Shown here piece by piece: positions 43,966 through 54,135 of a DNA stretch of 64,000 nt. This DNA comes from Microvirga brassicacearum (GTDB lineage: Bacteria; Pseudomonadota; Alphaproteobacteria; Rhizobiales; Beijerinckiaceae). Each line of letters opens with the position of its first letter. Within the stretch, counting starts at the first letter, position 1. A program made the translations under genes and the position numbers. Location: assembly GCF_008757455.1 (NCBI RefSeq), contig NZ_VCMV01000025.1:95892-159891 (forward strand), in the 5' to 3' direction. Below the pieces are notes generated by a model that was not told the DNA's origin, ran no database searches, and saw nothing but the letters and a program-made list of their open reading frames with translations.

Positions 43966-44508
43966 ATGCCGCATCACCAAGAAGCGCATCGCCCAGCCGC
44001 GGACACGGTCGCACGAGGTCTCGGATGGTTCAGCCTCGGTCTCGGGGCCGTGGAGTTGTTGGGCGCCAAAAGTCTCGCCCGGTGGATGGGACTCGACAAG
44101 CACGAGGCGTTAATCCGCGCCTATGGCGCGCGCGAGATCGCAACGGGGATCGGCCTCCTGACCTCGCGAGATCCAGGGCCGTGGATGTGGGGACGCGTTG
44201 GGGGCGATGCACTCGACCTCGCGATTCTTGGCACGGCGCTCTCGGACAGGGATGCGGAGACGGATAGGGTCGTGTTCGCGACGGCGGCCGTTGCAGGCGT
44301 CACGGTCATCGATGTCCTGTGCGCGCAATCGCTTGATGCCAGCCGGCGGAACGAAAGCGATCGGCATTGGGACTATGGGGATCGCAGCGGTCTGCCTCGC
44401 TCGCCGACGCAGATGCGCGGTGTCGCTCGTGACTTCGAAGTACCGCGTGACATGCGGATCCCCGAGGCCCTGCGCCCCTACGATCAGGCGCAGCGGCGGC
44501 CCTTGTGA
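43966..44508 (+). CDS. Small membrane protein (DUF4267-like), downstream of zinc alcohol dehydrogenase
   Basis: A 180-residue protein. Residues about 15-120 have glycine-rich hydrophobic segments (GWFSLGLGAVELLGAKSL, REIATGIGLL, VVFATAAVAGVTVIDVL), and the last 50 residues are hydrophilic. Proteins like this are found next to zinc alcohol dehydrogenases and polyketide cyclase-like genes. The function is unknown. It begins 10 bp after the dehydrogenase stop, so it is co-transcribed, and it converges on the protease-like gene. Confidence 0.65.
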   Translation: MPHHQEAHRPAADTVARGLGWFSLGLGAVELLGAKSLARWMGLDKHEALIRAYGAREIATGIGLLTSRDPGPWMWGRVGGDALDLAILGTALSDRDAETDRVVFATAAVAGVTVIDVLCAQSLDASRRNESDRHWDYGDRSGLPRSPTQMRGVARDFEVPRDMRIPEALRPYDQAQRRPL

Positions 44509-44521
44509 GCCGGCAGGCGTC

Positions 44522-45931
44522 TTAAGGAGCGCAGGTCAGCGGCACGAGCGCCGATGCCCAGAACGCCGCGATATGCGCAGCGCTGCGAGCGTTTTCCGCT
44601 TTTGTGCCGTCGCCCAGGCCCGGAATCGCCGCCGCGAGGTCTCGGGACGGGACGACCGAATAGCGGCGGGTTGTCGTGATGCCCGCCACCTTGCGTCCGT
44701 CGTCCGAAACCGGACCGACAATGCCCACGAGACGATTGCTGCCATCGAGAACCGGCGCGCCGCTGGCTCCCGGCTGAAGGGGCGCCGTGAACGATTGTCC
44801 CTCTGACATCGTTCCAGGCATGACCGACAGAGTCGGACGGCCGGTTTCCATCGTGTAACCGACGACAATAATCGACTGGTCGGGTGTTGCATCAGCGGCT
44901 CCGAACGACGCCGTCGCTGCGGAAAGATCGCGCGGAAGTTCGATCGTGAGCCAGCCTCTGGCCTGCGGTTGCTGCGAGCCGCCAACGGCAACCTCGCCGA
45001 CGCGCAACTCACGGCAGGAATCCAGCGTCGCCGTCGTGATGACGCGGCGCGGCGTGACGGCGATCCCGGTTCCGATCAGGCGGCGACCGCTCGGCGGGGA
45101 GGTCACGGCTTGCGCGGACGGGGGCACCGGTATCGCCACCGCAGACGCAACGGGGGCGGTGGCGCCAAAGGCTTGGAAGCTGTTGGCGATGGCGACGACG
45201 AGGCGATCGAATTGCGGCGCCAGCGCCTTGTCGTAGCCGATGGAGAAGCCGCGCAGGTCGGAACCAGCCGCATCGTAGCGCGTGTAGAATTTTCCGGTTG
45301 CCGTTTCACCGGCCACCACCGAGAAATCCGGGCGCAGGACCTTGTAGGTGATGATCCGCCCTGGAATCTGGAGCGCGAGATTTCTGTCGTATAGAGATGC
45401 CAGCGTGGCGTTCGGCGGCGCCCTCCGGGTATCGAGAGTCACCCTCCCGTCCGTGCTTTGCCACCGGCTGCCGCCGCTCGGATTGATGTCCGTCTTGGGC
45501 AAAAGGCCTGCAGGAACGCCAATCCGTGCGCCCGTTTTCGGATCGTCCACGATGGTAAAACCAACCGCGCTCCTGGCGCGTTGCGCCGACGCCTGCAGAT
45601 CGGCGCGCTCGGTCGGGCTCAAGATCCCGCTCGGGGGCGTCCGCTTGCTTTGCTGAAAGGCCGCGACGGCATCGAAGGTTTGTCGCCCGAACACGCCATC
45701 GGCGGCACCGCTATAGGTGGTTCCGGCCCAGATCAGCGCTTCCTGCATGGCCTTTCGATCGGCCTCCGGCAGCGCCTCGAACGCCGCGCGAGCGGCGACG
45801 AGATTGGTACTTGCCAGGGCGGCCCGCCCAAGTGGCTCCTGCGCACTCGCGCCTTGAAAGGTCGGGACCGCCAGCACCGTCGCGATCACCGCGCCGACGA
45901 CGGATTGTTTCCAGGCGACGATACGGCTCAT
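44522..45931 (-). CDS. Exported peptidoglycan-binding / trypsin-like protein, probably inactive as a protease
   Basis: A 469-residue protein. A signal peptide (VVGAVIATVLAVPTFQGASA) ends near residue 30. A peptidoglycan-binding type 1 repeat (GAADGVFGRQTFDAVAAFQ) is near residues 76-95. The C-terminal third (from about residue 285) looks like a trypsin-type domain: GTGIAVTPRRVITTATLDSC, then QPGASGAPVLDGSNRLVGIV with a nucleophile-like Ser in GASG. The position where trypsin-like enzymes have the catalytic His (TAAHC) reads TTATLDSC, so the His is missing. It may be a degenerate protease that binds rather than cuts. It is divergent from the alpha-2-macroglobulin gene. Confidence 0.72.
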   Translation of the reverse strand: MSRIVAWKQSVVGAVIATVLAVPTFQGASAQEPLGRAALASTNLVAARAAFEALPEADRKAMQEALIWAGTTYSGAADGVFGRQTFDAVAAFQQSKRTPPSGILSPTERADLQASAQRARSAVGFTIVDDPKTGARIGVPAGLLPKTDINPSGGSRWQSTDGRVTLDTRRAPPNATLASLYDRNLALQIPGRIITYKVLRPDFSVVAGETATGKFYTRYDAAGSDLRGFSIGYDKALAPQFDRLVVAIANSFQAFGATAPVASAVAIPVPPSAQAVTSPPSGRRLIGTGIAVTPRRVITTATLDSCRELRVGEVAVGGSQQPQARGWLTIELPRDLSAATASFGAADATPDQSIIVVGYTMETGRPTLSVMPGTMSEGQSFTAPLQPGASGAPVLDGSNRLVGIVGPVSDDGRKVAGITTTRRYSVVPSRDLAAAIPGLGDGTKAENARSAAHIAAFWASALVPLTCAP

Positions 45932-46101
45932 GTCAGCTTTCCCCCAGCCGCACCTTCACAAACCTGCCGTCAGGAAGCCAGAACAATCGTGCGGTGAAAC
46001 GATGCAATTCGCACGTGGCGGCCCGCAGGCTGCCTTGTGGACAGCCGGGGGAATGCTAAGGTCGAAGGCTCTGCCGAAACCCACAATCAAGGACGACGAC
46101 G

Positions 46102-49100
46102 ATGGTCACACAGTTGCTGCGCGCGGTGCTGGTTGCGGCAACGCTGTGCTGGGGGATCGTCGGCGTCCAGGCGCAAAGCCAGAAAAGCTTCGTCCGCGAG
46201 GATCTCGCAAGCGAAAGCGTTCGCCTGCAACAGAGCCTGAGGACGGAAACGGCCCCATTTGCCGGCGGCAAGCCCGCCGCCCAGCTCCGGCGCGAGGGAC
46301 AATCCTTCCTGTCGCAGCGGCTTCCCAAGCAGGCGCTTAACTCTTTTGGAGCGGCGATTGCAATCGAGCCGGGAAACTCAGCCAACTGGGCGGCATTCGC
46401 CGCGGCCGCACTCGCGGTGGATCCAGGCAATGATTGGCAGGAGCGCTACAAGCTGCAGGAGCGGCAGGCGGTTGCTGCCTACACGGCCTATCAGCGCGCC
46501 ACGAATCCGGCCGACGAAGCGTCGGCGCTCGCACTGCTGGGGCAAATCTATGCGAACCAGCAATCCTGGCGGCCGTCGCTCAATGCTTATGCGGCGAGTC
46601 TCAAGCTTCAGGACAATGCGGCCGTGCGTGCGACCTACGAACAGCTTCGCGCCGAGCACGGCTTTCGCGTCACCGATTTCAAGATCGATTCCGATTCCGC
46701 CTCTCCGCGCGTCTGCTTTCAGTTCTCGGAACCGCTGGCTGGCGGAAAGGTCGATTTCACTCCCTTCGTTGCCCTGTCCGGCAGCGCGACCGCCGCCGTC
46801 ACGGCTGAGGGATCCCAACTTTGCGTCGATGGCTTGAAGCACAGCCAACGTTATGCGGTGGTGTTGCGGCAGGGGTTGCCGTCCGCGGTCGGCGAAGCCC
46901 TCCTGCAATCCTACGATTCCGAGATCTACGTCCGCGACCGCTCGCCTCAGGCGCGCTTTACCGGCCGCAACTATGTCCTGCCGAGCACGGGGCAAGAGGG
47001 CATTCCGGTTGTTTCGGTGAACACCTCCAAGGTCGACGTGGAGGTCTATCGTATCGGCGACCGTAACCTTCTTCCGACTGTGCGCTCCGACGACTTTCTT
47101 GGTCAGATCACCCGCTATTCCGCTGCTGAAATCGCGCGCGAGAAGGGTCTAAAAATTTGGAACGGAACACTCGATACGGCATCCGAACTCAATCGCGACG
47201 TGGTGACCGCATTTCCGGTGATCGACGCAGTCGGCAAATTGGAGCCCGGCGTTTACGTGATGACGGCAAAGCCGAATGATGGATCGCCCAGCGACAACGA
47301 AAGCACTGAGAGCTACGATAATATCGCCACGCAATGGTTCGTCGTCTCCGATCTCGGACTGACGGCTTTTACCGGCAAGGGCGGCGTGCAGGTCCTTGTC
47401 CGCTCGCTTGCCACCGCCGACCCGCGTCCCGACGTGGAGGTCCGGCTGGTGGCGCGCAACAACGAGATTCTCGCCGTCAAGAAAACCGACAGCGCCGGCG
47501 TCGCCATCTTCGATCCGGGGTTGGCGCGCGGCGAAGGCGGCCTCGCACCGGGAATTCTGGTGGCGAGCGCCGGCTCCGATTACGGCTTCGTCGACCTCGG
47601 TTCGGCGGCTTTCGATCTCACGGATCGTGGCGTGAAGGGTCGTCCGGCCTCCGGCGCCGTTGATGCGTTCCTCTACACCGAGCGCGGCGTGTACCGAACC
47701 GGCGAGACGGTGGCGCTCACCGCGCTGCTGCGCGACGTCAAGGGCGTCGCGGTTCCGGGCGTTCCGCTGACCATCGTGGTGGGGCGCCCCGACGGCGTCG
47801 AATACCGCCGCGCGCTCGTGGAGGATCAGGGTCTTGGCGGTCGAGCACTTTCCATACCGATTCTGCCTGGCTCCTTGCGAGGCACGTGGCGCGTTGCCGC
47901 CTATACCGATCCCAAAGGGCCGTCGATCGGCGACGCGACGTTTCTGGTCGAGGATTATGTGCCGGAGCGGCTGGAGGTGAATCTCTCCCCGCAAGCAGAA
48001 GCGCTGCATGCCGGTCGCCCGGCGCCGATCGATCTCTCGGCGCGCTATCTCTACGGCGCTCCGGGCTCCGGCCTCGATGTTTCGGGCGAAGTGACGGTGG
48101 CGGCATCTGCGGTAAGCGGCATCAAGGGCATCGACGGCTATGTGGTGGGTCTCGACGACGAACCGGTCGAGTCCTCCACTGTCGAAATCGAGCAGGCGGC
48201 AACGACCGATGCGCAGGGCCGCGCCAGCTTGCAGATCCCGGTGCAGGATGTATCCACGCCGCGTCCCACCGAGGCTCGCATCACCTTGCGGGTCTCCGAG
48301 GCGGGCGGACGTGCGGTGGAGCGCAGCGTCACGCTGCCGATCCTGCCGAAGGGTCCTGTGGTGGCGGTGCGAAAGAACTTTGCCGGACAACTCGGTGAAG
48401 GAGCGAACGCAACGTTCGACGTGGTGCTGGCGAACCCGGATGGGACGCGCATCGCGAACCGGAACGTCGTCTGGAGCCTCTACAAGATCGAACGTCGTTA
48501 TCAGTGGTACAATTCGGACGGCCGCTGGGGTTACGAGCCGGTGAAGAGCACCCGCCGTATGAGCGACGGACGTGTCGATGTCGGCACAGCCGAGGCGGCG
48601 CGCATTTCAGCGCCGGTCGAGTGGGGCACCTATCGCCTCGACATCAGTGCGGCGGATCTTGGCGAGACGGCGCAAACGAGCGTTTCGTTCACCGTCGGCT
48701 GGTCGGGCGATCAAACCGCCGACACGCCGGATCTTCTCGACATGACGCTCGACAAGGCGAGCTATCGCTCGGGCGACATGATGAAGGTTCGCCTCAACCC
48801 GCGCTTCGCCGGCAAGGCGACGCTCGCGGTCGTCAGCGACCGGATGCACCATATCCGCGTAGTCGACGTCGCGGCCGGCGGCACCGATGTGACGGTTCCG
48901 GTGCAGGCCGATTGGGGCCCGGGGGCGTACCTCGTCGCCATCGCCCATCGACCGCTCGATCAGGCCGCGCGGCGCATGCCCGGACGCGCGCTGGGAACCG
49001 CATGGTTCGCTATCGACCAGGAGGCCCGCTCGCTGACGGTAAGCCTCAACGCGCCTGAGAAAATTCGTCCGCGCGGTACGCTGGCTTTGCCGATCAAGGT

Positions 49101-51345
49101 CGCGGGTCTCGACCCGGACGGAGAGGCGCGCATCACCGTGGCGGCAGTGGATGTCGGCATTCTCAACCTGACGCACTACGAGACGCCCGATCCGAAATCC
49201 TATTTCTTCGGCCAACGGCAGCTCTCCGCAGAACTGCGCGATCTCTACGGCTACCTCATCGACGGCATGCAGGGGACACGCGGCGCGATCCGCTCCGGTG
49301 GCGACATGGAACCGAAGCCCCTTGATGGCATTCCGCCGACGCAGGAGCCGCTGGCGCGCTTCTCCGGGGTGGTGAAGGTGGGCGCGGACGGCACCGCGAA
49401 CGTCGAATTCGACATGCCGGCGTTCAACGGCACCGTGCGGGTGATGGCGGTCGCGTGGACCAAGAACCGCGTCGGCAGCGCATCGGCTGATGTGATCGTG
49501 CGCGATCCCGTGGTGCTGGCCGGAACGCTTCCCCGCTTTCTTTCGGTCGGGGATCGCTCGCGCTTTTTCATGCAGATCGACAATGTCGAGGGCGCCGCCG
49601 GCGAGTATACGCTCGACCTCAACGTGAGCGGCCCCGTAATTGTCGGCGCAGATGCGTTGCGGTCCATCGTCAAGCTCGACGCCAAGGCGAAGACGCAAGT
49701 GGCGATCCCGGTGACGGCGGGAGGACGCGGCAGAGCCGTGGTCGACGTGACGCTGCGAGGGCCCGGGCTCGCGGCGATCAGCCAGCGTTTCACGGTAGCG
49801 ATCCAGCCTGGTACCGGGGCCATTGCCCGGCGAACCATTCGGCCGCTTGATCCCGGCGCACGCCTGACCGTTTCGCAAGATCTGGTGGCGGATATTCTGA
49901 GCCAGACCGGCGTGGTGGCCGTCTCGGTTTCGCCTCGCGCCAGCCTCGATGTGCCGGGGCTGCTGCAGGCGCTCGATCGGTATCCTTATGGCTGCACCGA
50001 GCAGACAATCAGCCGCGCGCTACCGCTTCTCTATGTCAACAAGCTGGCCGAAGAGGAAAAACTGTCGCTCGACGAGAGCGCGGATGAGCGCGTTCGTGGC
50101 GCGATCGAACGAGTTCTGGCGCGGCAGGATTCGAACGGCTCGTTCGGCCTCTGGTCCGTCGGCGGCGACGATCTCTGGCTTGACGCGTACACCACCGACT
50201 TCCTCACCCGCGCACGAGAGAAGGGGTTTGTGGTGCCTGCGGTGGCGTTCAATCTCGCGCTCGACCGATTGCGCAACTTCGTCGCCAATACGACGCAGGT
50301 TGAGGACGACGGCTCGAACCTCGCCTATGCGGCCTATGTGTTGGCCCGCAATGGCCGACCGGTGATGGGCGATCTGCGCTATCTCGCCGACACCAAATTT
50401 GCCGAGTTCGGCTCGCCGCTGGCACGGGCCCAGATCGCGGCGGCGCTCGCATTGCTGGGGGATCGCGCCAGGGCGCAAAAAGCCTTCGCGTCGGCAACGG
50501 AATTGCTGACCACCGAAAAAGACGATGGATCATATCGCGGCGATTACGGCTCGCGTCTTCGCGACGGCGCCGGCCTGCTCACGCTTGCGTCGGAAACCGA
50601 CAATAGCGCGGATCTTGTGCAACGCGTCGGACAGGTTATCGACCAGGAGCGTGGCAACCGGCGAACCAGCACGCAGGAACAGGCCTGGCTCGTTCTGGCG
50701 GCGCAAGCGGTGGCGCGCGATGCGGAGGCAATGGCGCTGACGATCGACGGCACGGCGCACAAGGGTGCCTTCTATCACGCCTACCGAGATCAGACGCTCG
50801 CGCCGGCGCCGGTGACGCTCGCCAATGCGGGTTCGGCGCCGGTGCAGGCGGTGATCACCGTCACCGGCAGCCCGATCGAGCCGCAGCCGGCGATATCCTC
50901 GGGATATGCGGTCGAACGCGCCTATTACAAACTTGATGGAACTCAGGTGCAGCCCTCAAGAGTTCAGCAGAATGATCGTCTCGTGGTCGTGCTGAAGATC
51001 ACGGAGAGCGAGGCAAAGCAGGCGAGGGTCTTGCTGGTGGACCGCCTTCCGGCAGGATTCGAGATCGACAATCCCAAGCTCGCCGACAGCGACACGGTCA
51101 AGGGCCTGCCCTGGCTCAAGCGCGATGTGGAGCCTGCGCATACCGAGTTCCGCGACGATCGCTTCGTTGCGGCGTTTGATCGCGAGCCGGAGCAGGCTGC
51201 CTTCTTCTCCATCGCCTATATGGTGCGCGCCGTCTCGCCGGGCCGCTATGTGCATCCCGCCGCACAGGTTGAAGATATGTACCGACCGGAGCGCTTCGGC
51301 CGAACCGATTTCGGAATGGTCGAAGTGGTGCAGGTCAGGCCGTGA
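46102..51345 (+). CDS. Bacterial alpha-2-macroglobulin family protein
   Basis: A 1747-residue exported protein. A signal peptide ends at VQA near residue 24; there is no lipobox Cys. Multiple macroglobulin beta domains fill residues about 200-1200, including a bait-like region. The thioester motif CTEQ is present (Cys near residue 1298, in YPYGCTEQTISRALPLLY), followed by the helical thioester-containing domain. Such proteins trap attacking proteases in the periplasm. AAGGA lies eight bases before the ATG. Its stop overlaps the PbpC start by four bases, the classical pairing in which PbpC repairs peptidoglycan while the macroglobulin disarms the protease. Confidence 0.92.
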   Translation: MVTQLLRAVLVAATLCWGIVGVQAQSQKSFVREDLASESVRLQQSLRTETAPFAGGKPAAQLRREGQSFLSQRLPKQALNSFGAAIAIEPGNSANWAAFAAAALAVDPGNDWQERYKLQERQAVAAYTAYQRATNPADEASALALLGQIYANQQSWRPSLNAYAASLKLQDNAAVRATYEQLRAEHGFRVTDFKIDSDSASPRVCFQFSEPLAGGKVDFTPFVALSGSATAAVTAEGSQLCVDGLKHSQRYAVVLRQGLPSAVGEALLQSYDSEIYVRDRSPQARFTGRNYVLPSTGQEGIPVVSVNTSKVDVEVYRIGDRNLLPTVRSDDFLGQITRYSAAEIAREKGLKIWNGTLDTASELNRDVVTAFPVIDAVGKLEPGVYVMTAKPNDGSPSDNESTESYDNIATQWFVVSDLGLTAFTGKGGVQVLVRSLATADPRPDVEVRLVARNNEILAVKKTDSAGVAIFDPGLARGEGGLAPGILVASAGSDYGFVDLGSAAFDLTDRGVKGRPASGAVDAFLYTERGVYRTGETVALTALLRDVKGVAVPGVPLTIVVGRPDGVEYRRALVEDQGLGGRALSIPILPGSLRGTWRVAAYTDPKGPSIGDATFLVEDYVPERLEVNLSPQAEALHAGRPAPIDLSARYLYGAPGSGLDVSGEVTVAASAVSGIKGIDGYVVGLDDEPVESSTVEIEQAATTDAQGRASLQIPVQDVSTPRPTEARITLRVSEAGGRAVERSVTLPILPKGPVVAVRKNFAGQLGEGANATFDVVLANPDGTRIANRNVVWSLYKIERRYQWYNSDGRWGYEPVKSTRRMSDGRVDVGTAEAARISAPVEWGTYRLDISAADLGETAQTSVSFTVGWSGDQTADTPDLLDMTLDKASYRSGDMMKVRLNPRFAGKATLAVVSDRMHHIRVVDVAAGGTDVTVPVQADWGPGAYLVAIAHRPLDQAARRMPGRALGTAWFAIDQEARSLTVSLNAPEKIRPRGTLALPIKVAGLDPDGEARITVAAVDVGILNLTHYETPDPKSYFFGQRQLSAELRDLYGYLIDGMQGTRGAIRSGGDMEPKPLDGIPPTQEPLARFSGVVKVGADGTANVEFDMPAFNGTVRVMAVAWTKNRVGSASADVIVRDPVVLAGTLPRFLSVGDRSRFFMQIDNVEGAAGEYTLDLNVSGPVIVGADALRSIVKLDAKAKTQVAIPVTAGGRGRAVVDVTLRGPGLAAISQRFTVAIQPGTGAIARRTIRPLDPGARLTVSQDLVADILSQTGVVAVSVSPRASLDVPGLLQALDRYPYGCTEQTISRALPLLYVNKLAEEEKLSLDESADERVRGAIERVLARQDSNGSFGLWSVGGDDLWLDAYTTDFLTRAREKGFVVPAVAFNLALDRLRNFVANTTQVEDDGSNLAYAAYVLARNGRPVMGDLRYLADTKFAEFGSPLARAQIAAALALLGDRARAQKAFASATELLTTEKDDGSYRGDYGSRLRDGAGLLTLASETDNSADLVQRVGQVIDQERGNRRTSTQEQAWLVLAAQAVARDAEAMALTIDGTAHKGAFYHAYRDQTLAPAPVTLANAGSAPVQAVITVTGSPIEPQPAISSGYAVERAYYKLDGTQVQPSRVQQNDRLVVVLKITESEAKQARVLLVDRLPAGFEIDNPKLADSDTVKGLPWLKRDVEPAHTEFRDDRFVAAFDREPEQAAFFSIAYMVRAVSPGRYVHPAAQVEDMYRPERFGRTDFGMVEVVQVRP

Positions 51346-53444
51346 CCAGCGCGCCCGCGACAGCACCGAAGGGGCGTCGCAGCATCGTTTGTGCCGTGGC
51401 TGTCGCGGGTCTTGTCGCTTTCTCGGCCTTTGCCCTGTGGCGCTTCGTCGATGCGCTGGGACCCCTCGACCTCCGCACGTCGGACGCTCGGTCGCCGATC
51501 GTGGTCGATCGCGATGAGCGCTTGCTCCGGCCTTTCGCCACGCCGGAGGGGCGGTGGCGGTTGCCGGTGGATGTGGCGGACGTGGACCCACGCTACCTCG
51601 CCATGTTGATCGCCTATGAGGATGCGCGCTTCGCGCGACACAGCGGCGTCGATGCTCTGGCGCTGCTGCGCGCCGCGGGTCAGCTGATGACAAGCGGCGG
51701 CATTGTCTCTGGCGGCTCGACGCTGACGATGCAGGTGGCCCGTTTATTGGAGCCGCGCGAGGAACGATCTTTCACCGCGAAACTCCGCCAGATGGTGCGC
51801 GCGGTACAGCTCGAACGGCGCTTCTCGAAGGACGAGATCCTGCGGCTCTATCTTCTGCTGGCGCCTTTTGGCGGCAACCTGGAAGGTGCGCGCGCCGCAA
51901 GCCTTTCCTATTTCGGCCGCGAGCCGAAGCGGCTTTCGTTCGCCGAATCCGCCCTGCTCGTGGCATTGCCGCAATCTCCGGAGCTCCGCCGCCCGGATCG
52001 CAATGTCAACGCGGCCCGAAAGGCCCGCGATCGGGTGCTCGAACGTGCGCGGCAGAACGGCGTCATCAACCGCGCGGAGGCGGATGCGGCGAAAGCCGAG
52101 CCCGTCCCGCAACTGCGGCGTCCCTTTCCGATGATCGCCGCTCATGCCGCGGAGGCGGCCTTGGCGGAGCTGCCGGCGGCGACGACCCACCGCCTTACGA
52201 TTGACGCCCGCCTGCAGACGAGCCTCGAGCAACTGGCACGGGAACGGGCCGAGCGCCTGGGCAACAAACTCTCGCTTGCCATCTTGGTGATCGACAACGC
52301 GACGGGGCAGGTTCGCGCCCAGGTTGGGAGCCCCAATTATATGAGTCGCGAACGGGCGGGCGCCATCGACATGACGCGTGCCATACGCTCACCCGGCTCC
52401 GCGCTGAAGCCCTTCATCTATGCGCTCGCCTTCGAGAATGGATTGGCTCATCCGGAAACTTTGCTCGATGATCGGCCATCCCGCTATGGCAGCTACCAGC
52501 CCGAGAACTTCGATCTCGCATTTCAGGGCACCGTGACAGCGCGTAAGGCACTGCAATTTTCGCTCAACGTTCCGGCGGTCGAATTGCTCAACGAATTGGG
52601 CCCGGCGCGTTTTCTCGCCCGCTTGCAGCAGAGCGACGTGTCGCTGGAAATGCCGAAGGAAGCGGCGCCCGGTCTCGCAGTGGGCCTCGGCGGGCTGGGG
52701 ATCACGCTCACGGATCTCACACGCCTTTATGCCGGTCTCGCACGGGGAGGCGCGATGCCCGCTCTCGTTCGCCGCGCGGATGCAGCACCGGTCGCTCCAT
52801 CGCAGCGGCGGATCGCCGACTCCGTCGCGGCTTGGTACGTGTACGACATCCTGCGAGGGGCGCCGCCGCCCGACAATGCACTCGCAGGACGCATCGCGTT
52901 CAAGACTGGGACCTCCTACGGTTATCGCGATGCTTGGGCCGCCGGATACGACAGGCACTTTACGATCGGCGTATGGGTCGGGCGCCCGGATGGAACGGCC
53001 GTGCCGGGACTGATCGGCCGGATCGTCGCCGCGCCGATCCTGTTCGACGCCTACGGGCGGTTGAACCGCGAGCCGGAACCCCTCGTGACGCCGCCGTTCA
53101 CCCTGCAGGCGACAACAGCCACCCTGCCGCCGCCGCTCCGACATGTGCGCCACGATGTGCCGAAGACCCTCGCGGCGACAATCGACGCGCCGCTGCGCAT
53201 TGCGTTTCCGCTCGATGGCTCTCGCGTCGAACTGGAGCGCCAGAATGGCCGTGTCGTCGCGAGTCTGGCGCTCAAGGCATCCGGTGGCGCGCCGCCGCTC
53301 ACGTGGATGGTTGATGGTGCGCCCGTCCAGGCTGGCAGCCTGCGGCGCGAAGCGGTGTGGAATCCCGAAGGCGCCGGGTTCGTCCGGCTGTCCGTCATCG
53401 ACGCACGAGGTGCGACCGACACCGTTATGGTCCGCATCGACTGA
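51342..53444 (+). CDS. pbpC: Penicillin-binding protein 1C (transglycosylase/transpeptidase)
   Basis: A 700-residue class A PBP with one N-terminal membrane anchor (residues about 14-33). The GT51 transglycosylase domain has AYEDARFARHSGVD near residue 88 and SGGSTLTMQVARLL. The transpeptidase domain has RSPGSALKPFIYALAFENG (SxxK) near residue 350, SLN near residue 407 and KTGTS near residue 524. The C-terminal BiPBP_C domain is visible in the last 90 residues. The start codon is GTG, overlapping the macroglobulin stop in a GTGA junction. It polymerises and cross-links peptidoglycan at the inner membrane. Confidence 0.93.
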   Translation: MTSAPATAPKGRRSIVCAVAVAGLVAFSAFALWRFVDALGPLDLRTSDARSPIVVDRDERLLRPFATPEGRWRLPVDVADVDPRYLAMLIAYEDARFARHSGVDALALLRAAGQLMTSGGIVSGGSTLTMQVARLLEPREERSFTAKLRQMVRAVQLERRFSKDEILRLYLLLAPFGGNLEGARAASLSYFGREPKRLSFAESALLVALPQSPELRRPDRNVNAARKARDRVLERARQNGVINRAEADAAKAEPVPQLRRPFPMIAAHAAEAALAELPAATTHRLTIDARLQTSLEQLARERAERLGNKLSLAILVIDNATGQVRAQVGSPNYMSRERAGAIDMTRAIRSPGSALKPFIYALAFENGLAHPETLLDDRPSRYGSYQPENFDLAFQGTVTARKALQFSLNVPAVELLNELGPARFLARLQQSDVSLEMPKEAAPGLAVGLGGLGITLTDLTRLYAGLARGGAMPALVRRADAAPVAPSQRRIADSVAAWYVYDILRGAPPPDNALAGRIAFKTGTSYGYRDAWAAGYDRHFTIGVWVGRPDGTAVPGLIGRIVAAPILFDAYGRLNREPEPLVTPPFTLQATTATLPPPLRHVRHDVPKTLAATIDAPLRIAFPLDGSRVELERQNGRVVASLALKASGGAPPLTWMVDGAPVQAGSLRREAVWNPEGAGFVRLSVIDARGATDTVMVRID

Positions 53445-53523
53445 TTGGTTGAGACAAGTCGAACGCACTGCAAGGCCGCCGGACCTTCTGGACAATGGCC
53501 CGTCGTCGCCATACATGCTCCGC

Positions 53524-54018
53524 ATGTTCGAAACCAAATCCCCCTCGCCGACCGCCACCAAAGCCGAGCTTTACGGCTCGCTGGCCCAGCAATTGTCCGG
53601 GCTGCTCGAAGGCGAAGCGGATCCCATCGCCAATGCGGCGAACATGTCGGCGCTGATCTTCGATCTCGTGCCTGACCTCAACTGGGCCGGATTTTATTTC
53701 ATGCGGGGACCCGGCCTTGTGCTCGGGCCGTTCCAGGGGAAGGTCGCGTGCGTCCGTATTCCGGTGGGACGAGGCGTCTGCGGTACGGCGATCGAACGCA
53801 AGACGTCGCTTGTCGTCGCGGACGTGAACGAGTTCCCGGGCCACATTGCCTGCGACAGCGCTTCCCGTTCGGAACTCGTGGTGCCGATCCTCAAGAACGG
53901 CCAGGCCATCGGCGTTCTCGACCTCGATAGCCCCCACCCGGGTCGCTTCGATGACGCCGACCGCCAAGGATTCGAACGCCTGGTCGAGATCTATATTCAG
54001 GCGTCCGACCTGGGCTGA
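53524..54018 (+). CDS. msrC: GAF-domain free methionine-(R)-sulfoxide reductase
   Basis: A 164-residue GAF protein. Three Cys residues (76, 86 and 110 from this start) are spaced 10 and 24 residues apart, exactly the spacing of the redox Cys in E. coli fRMsr. They lie in KVACVRIPVGRGVCGTAIE and FPGHIACDSAS. LNWAGFYFM near residue 52 is also typical. It reduces free methionine-R-sulfoxide using thioredoxin. An ATG at 53515 would add three residues; neither start has a good ribosome-binding site. It lies 80 bp after pbpC and may be co-transcribed. Confidence 0.88.
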   Translation: MFETKSPSPTATKAELYGSLAQQLSGLLEGEADPIANAANMSALIFDLVPDLNWAGFYFMRGPGLVLGPFQGKVACVRIPVGRGVCGTAIERKTSLVVADVNEFPGHIACDSASRSELVVPILKNGQAIGVLDLDSPHPGRFDDADRQGFERLVEIYIQASDLG

Positions 54019-54135
54019 CACTGGCCCCTCCAGCGGTTGTGCCGTCCCTTCCGAATATCCAGCCCCCCGTGCTAGAGAGTAGCATTGCACGCGATTGCGG
54101 AGCAGCAGGGGACGAAATTGCATGGATCGACGGGG

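Noticed and set aside
47149..49878. Long minus-strand frames opposite alpha-2-macroglobulin
   Set aside because: The sense protein has a signal peptide, a thioester motif and the PbpC partner; the antisense frames have no motif.
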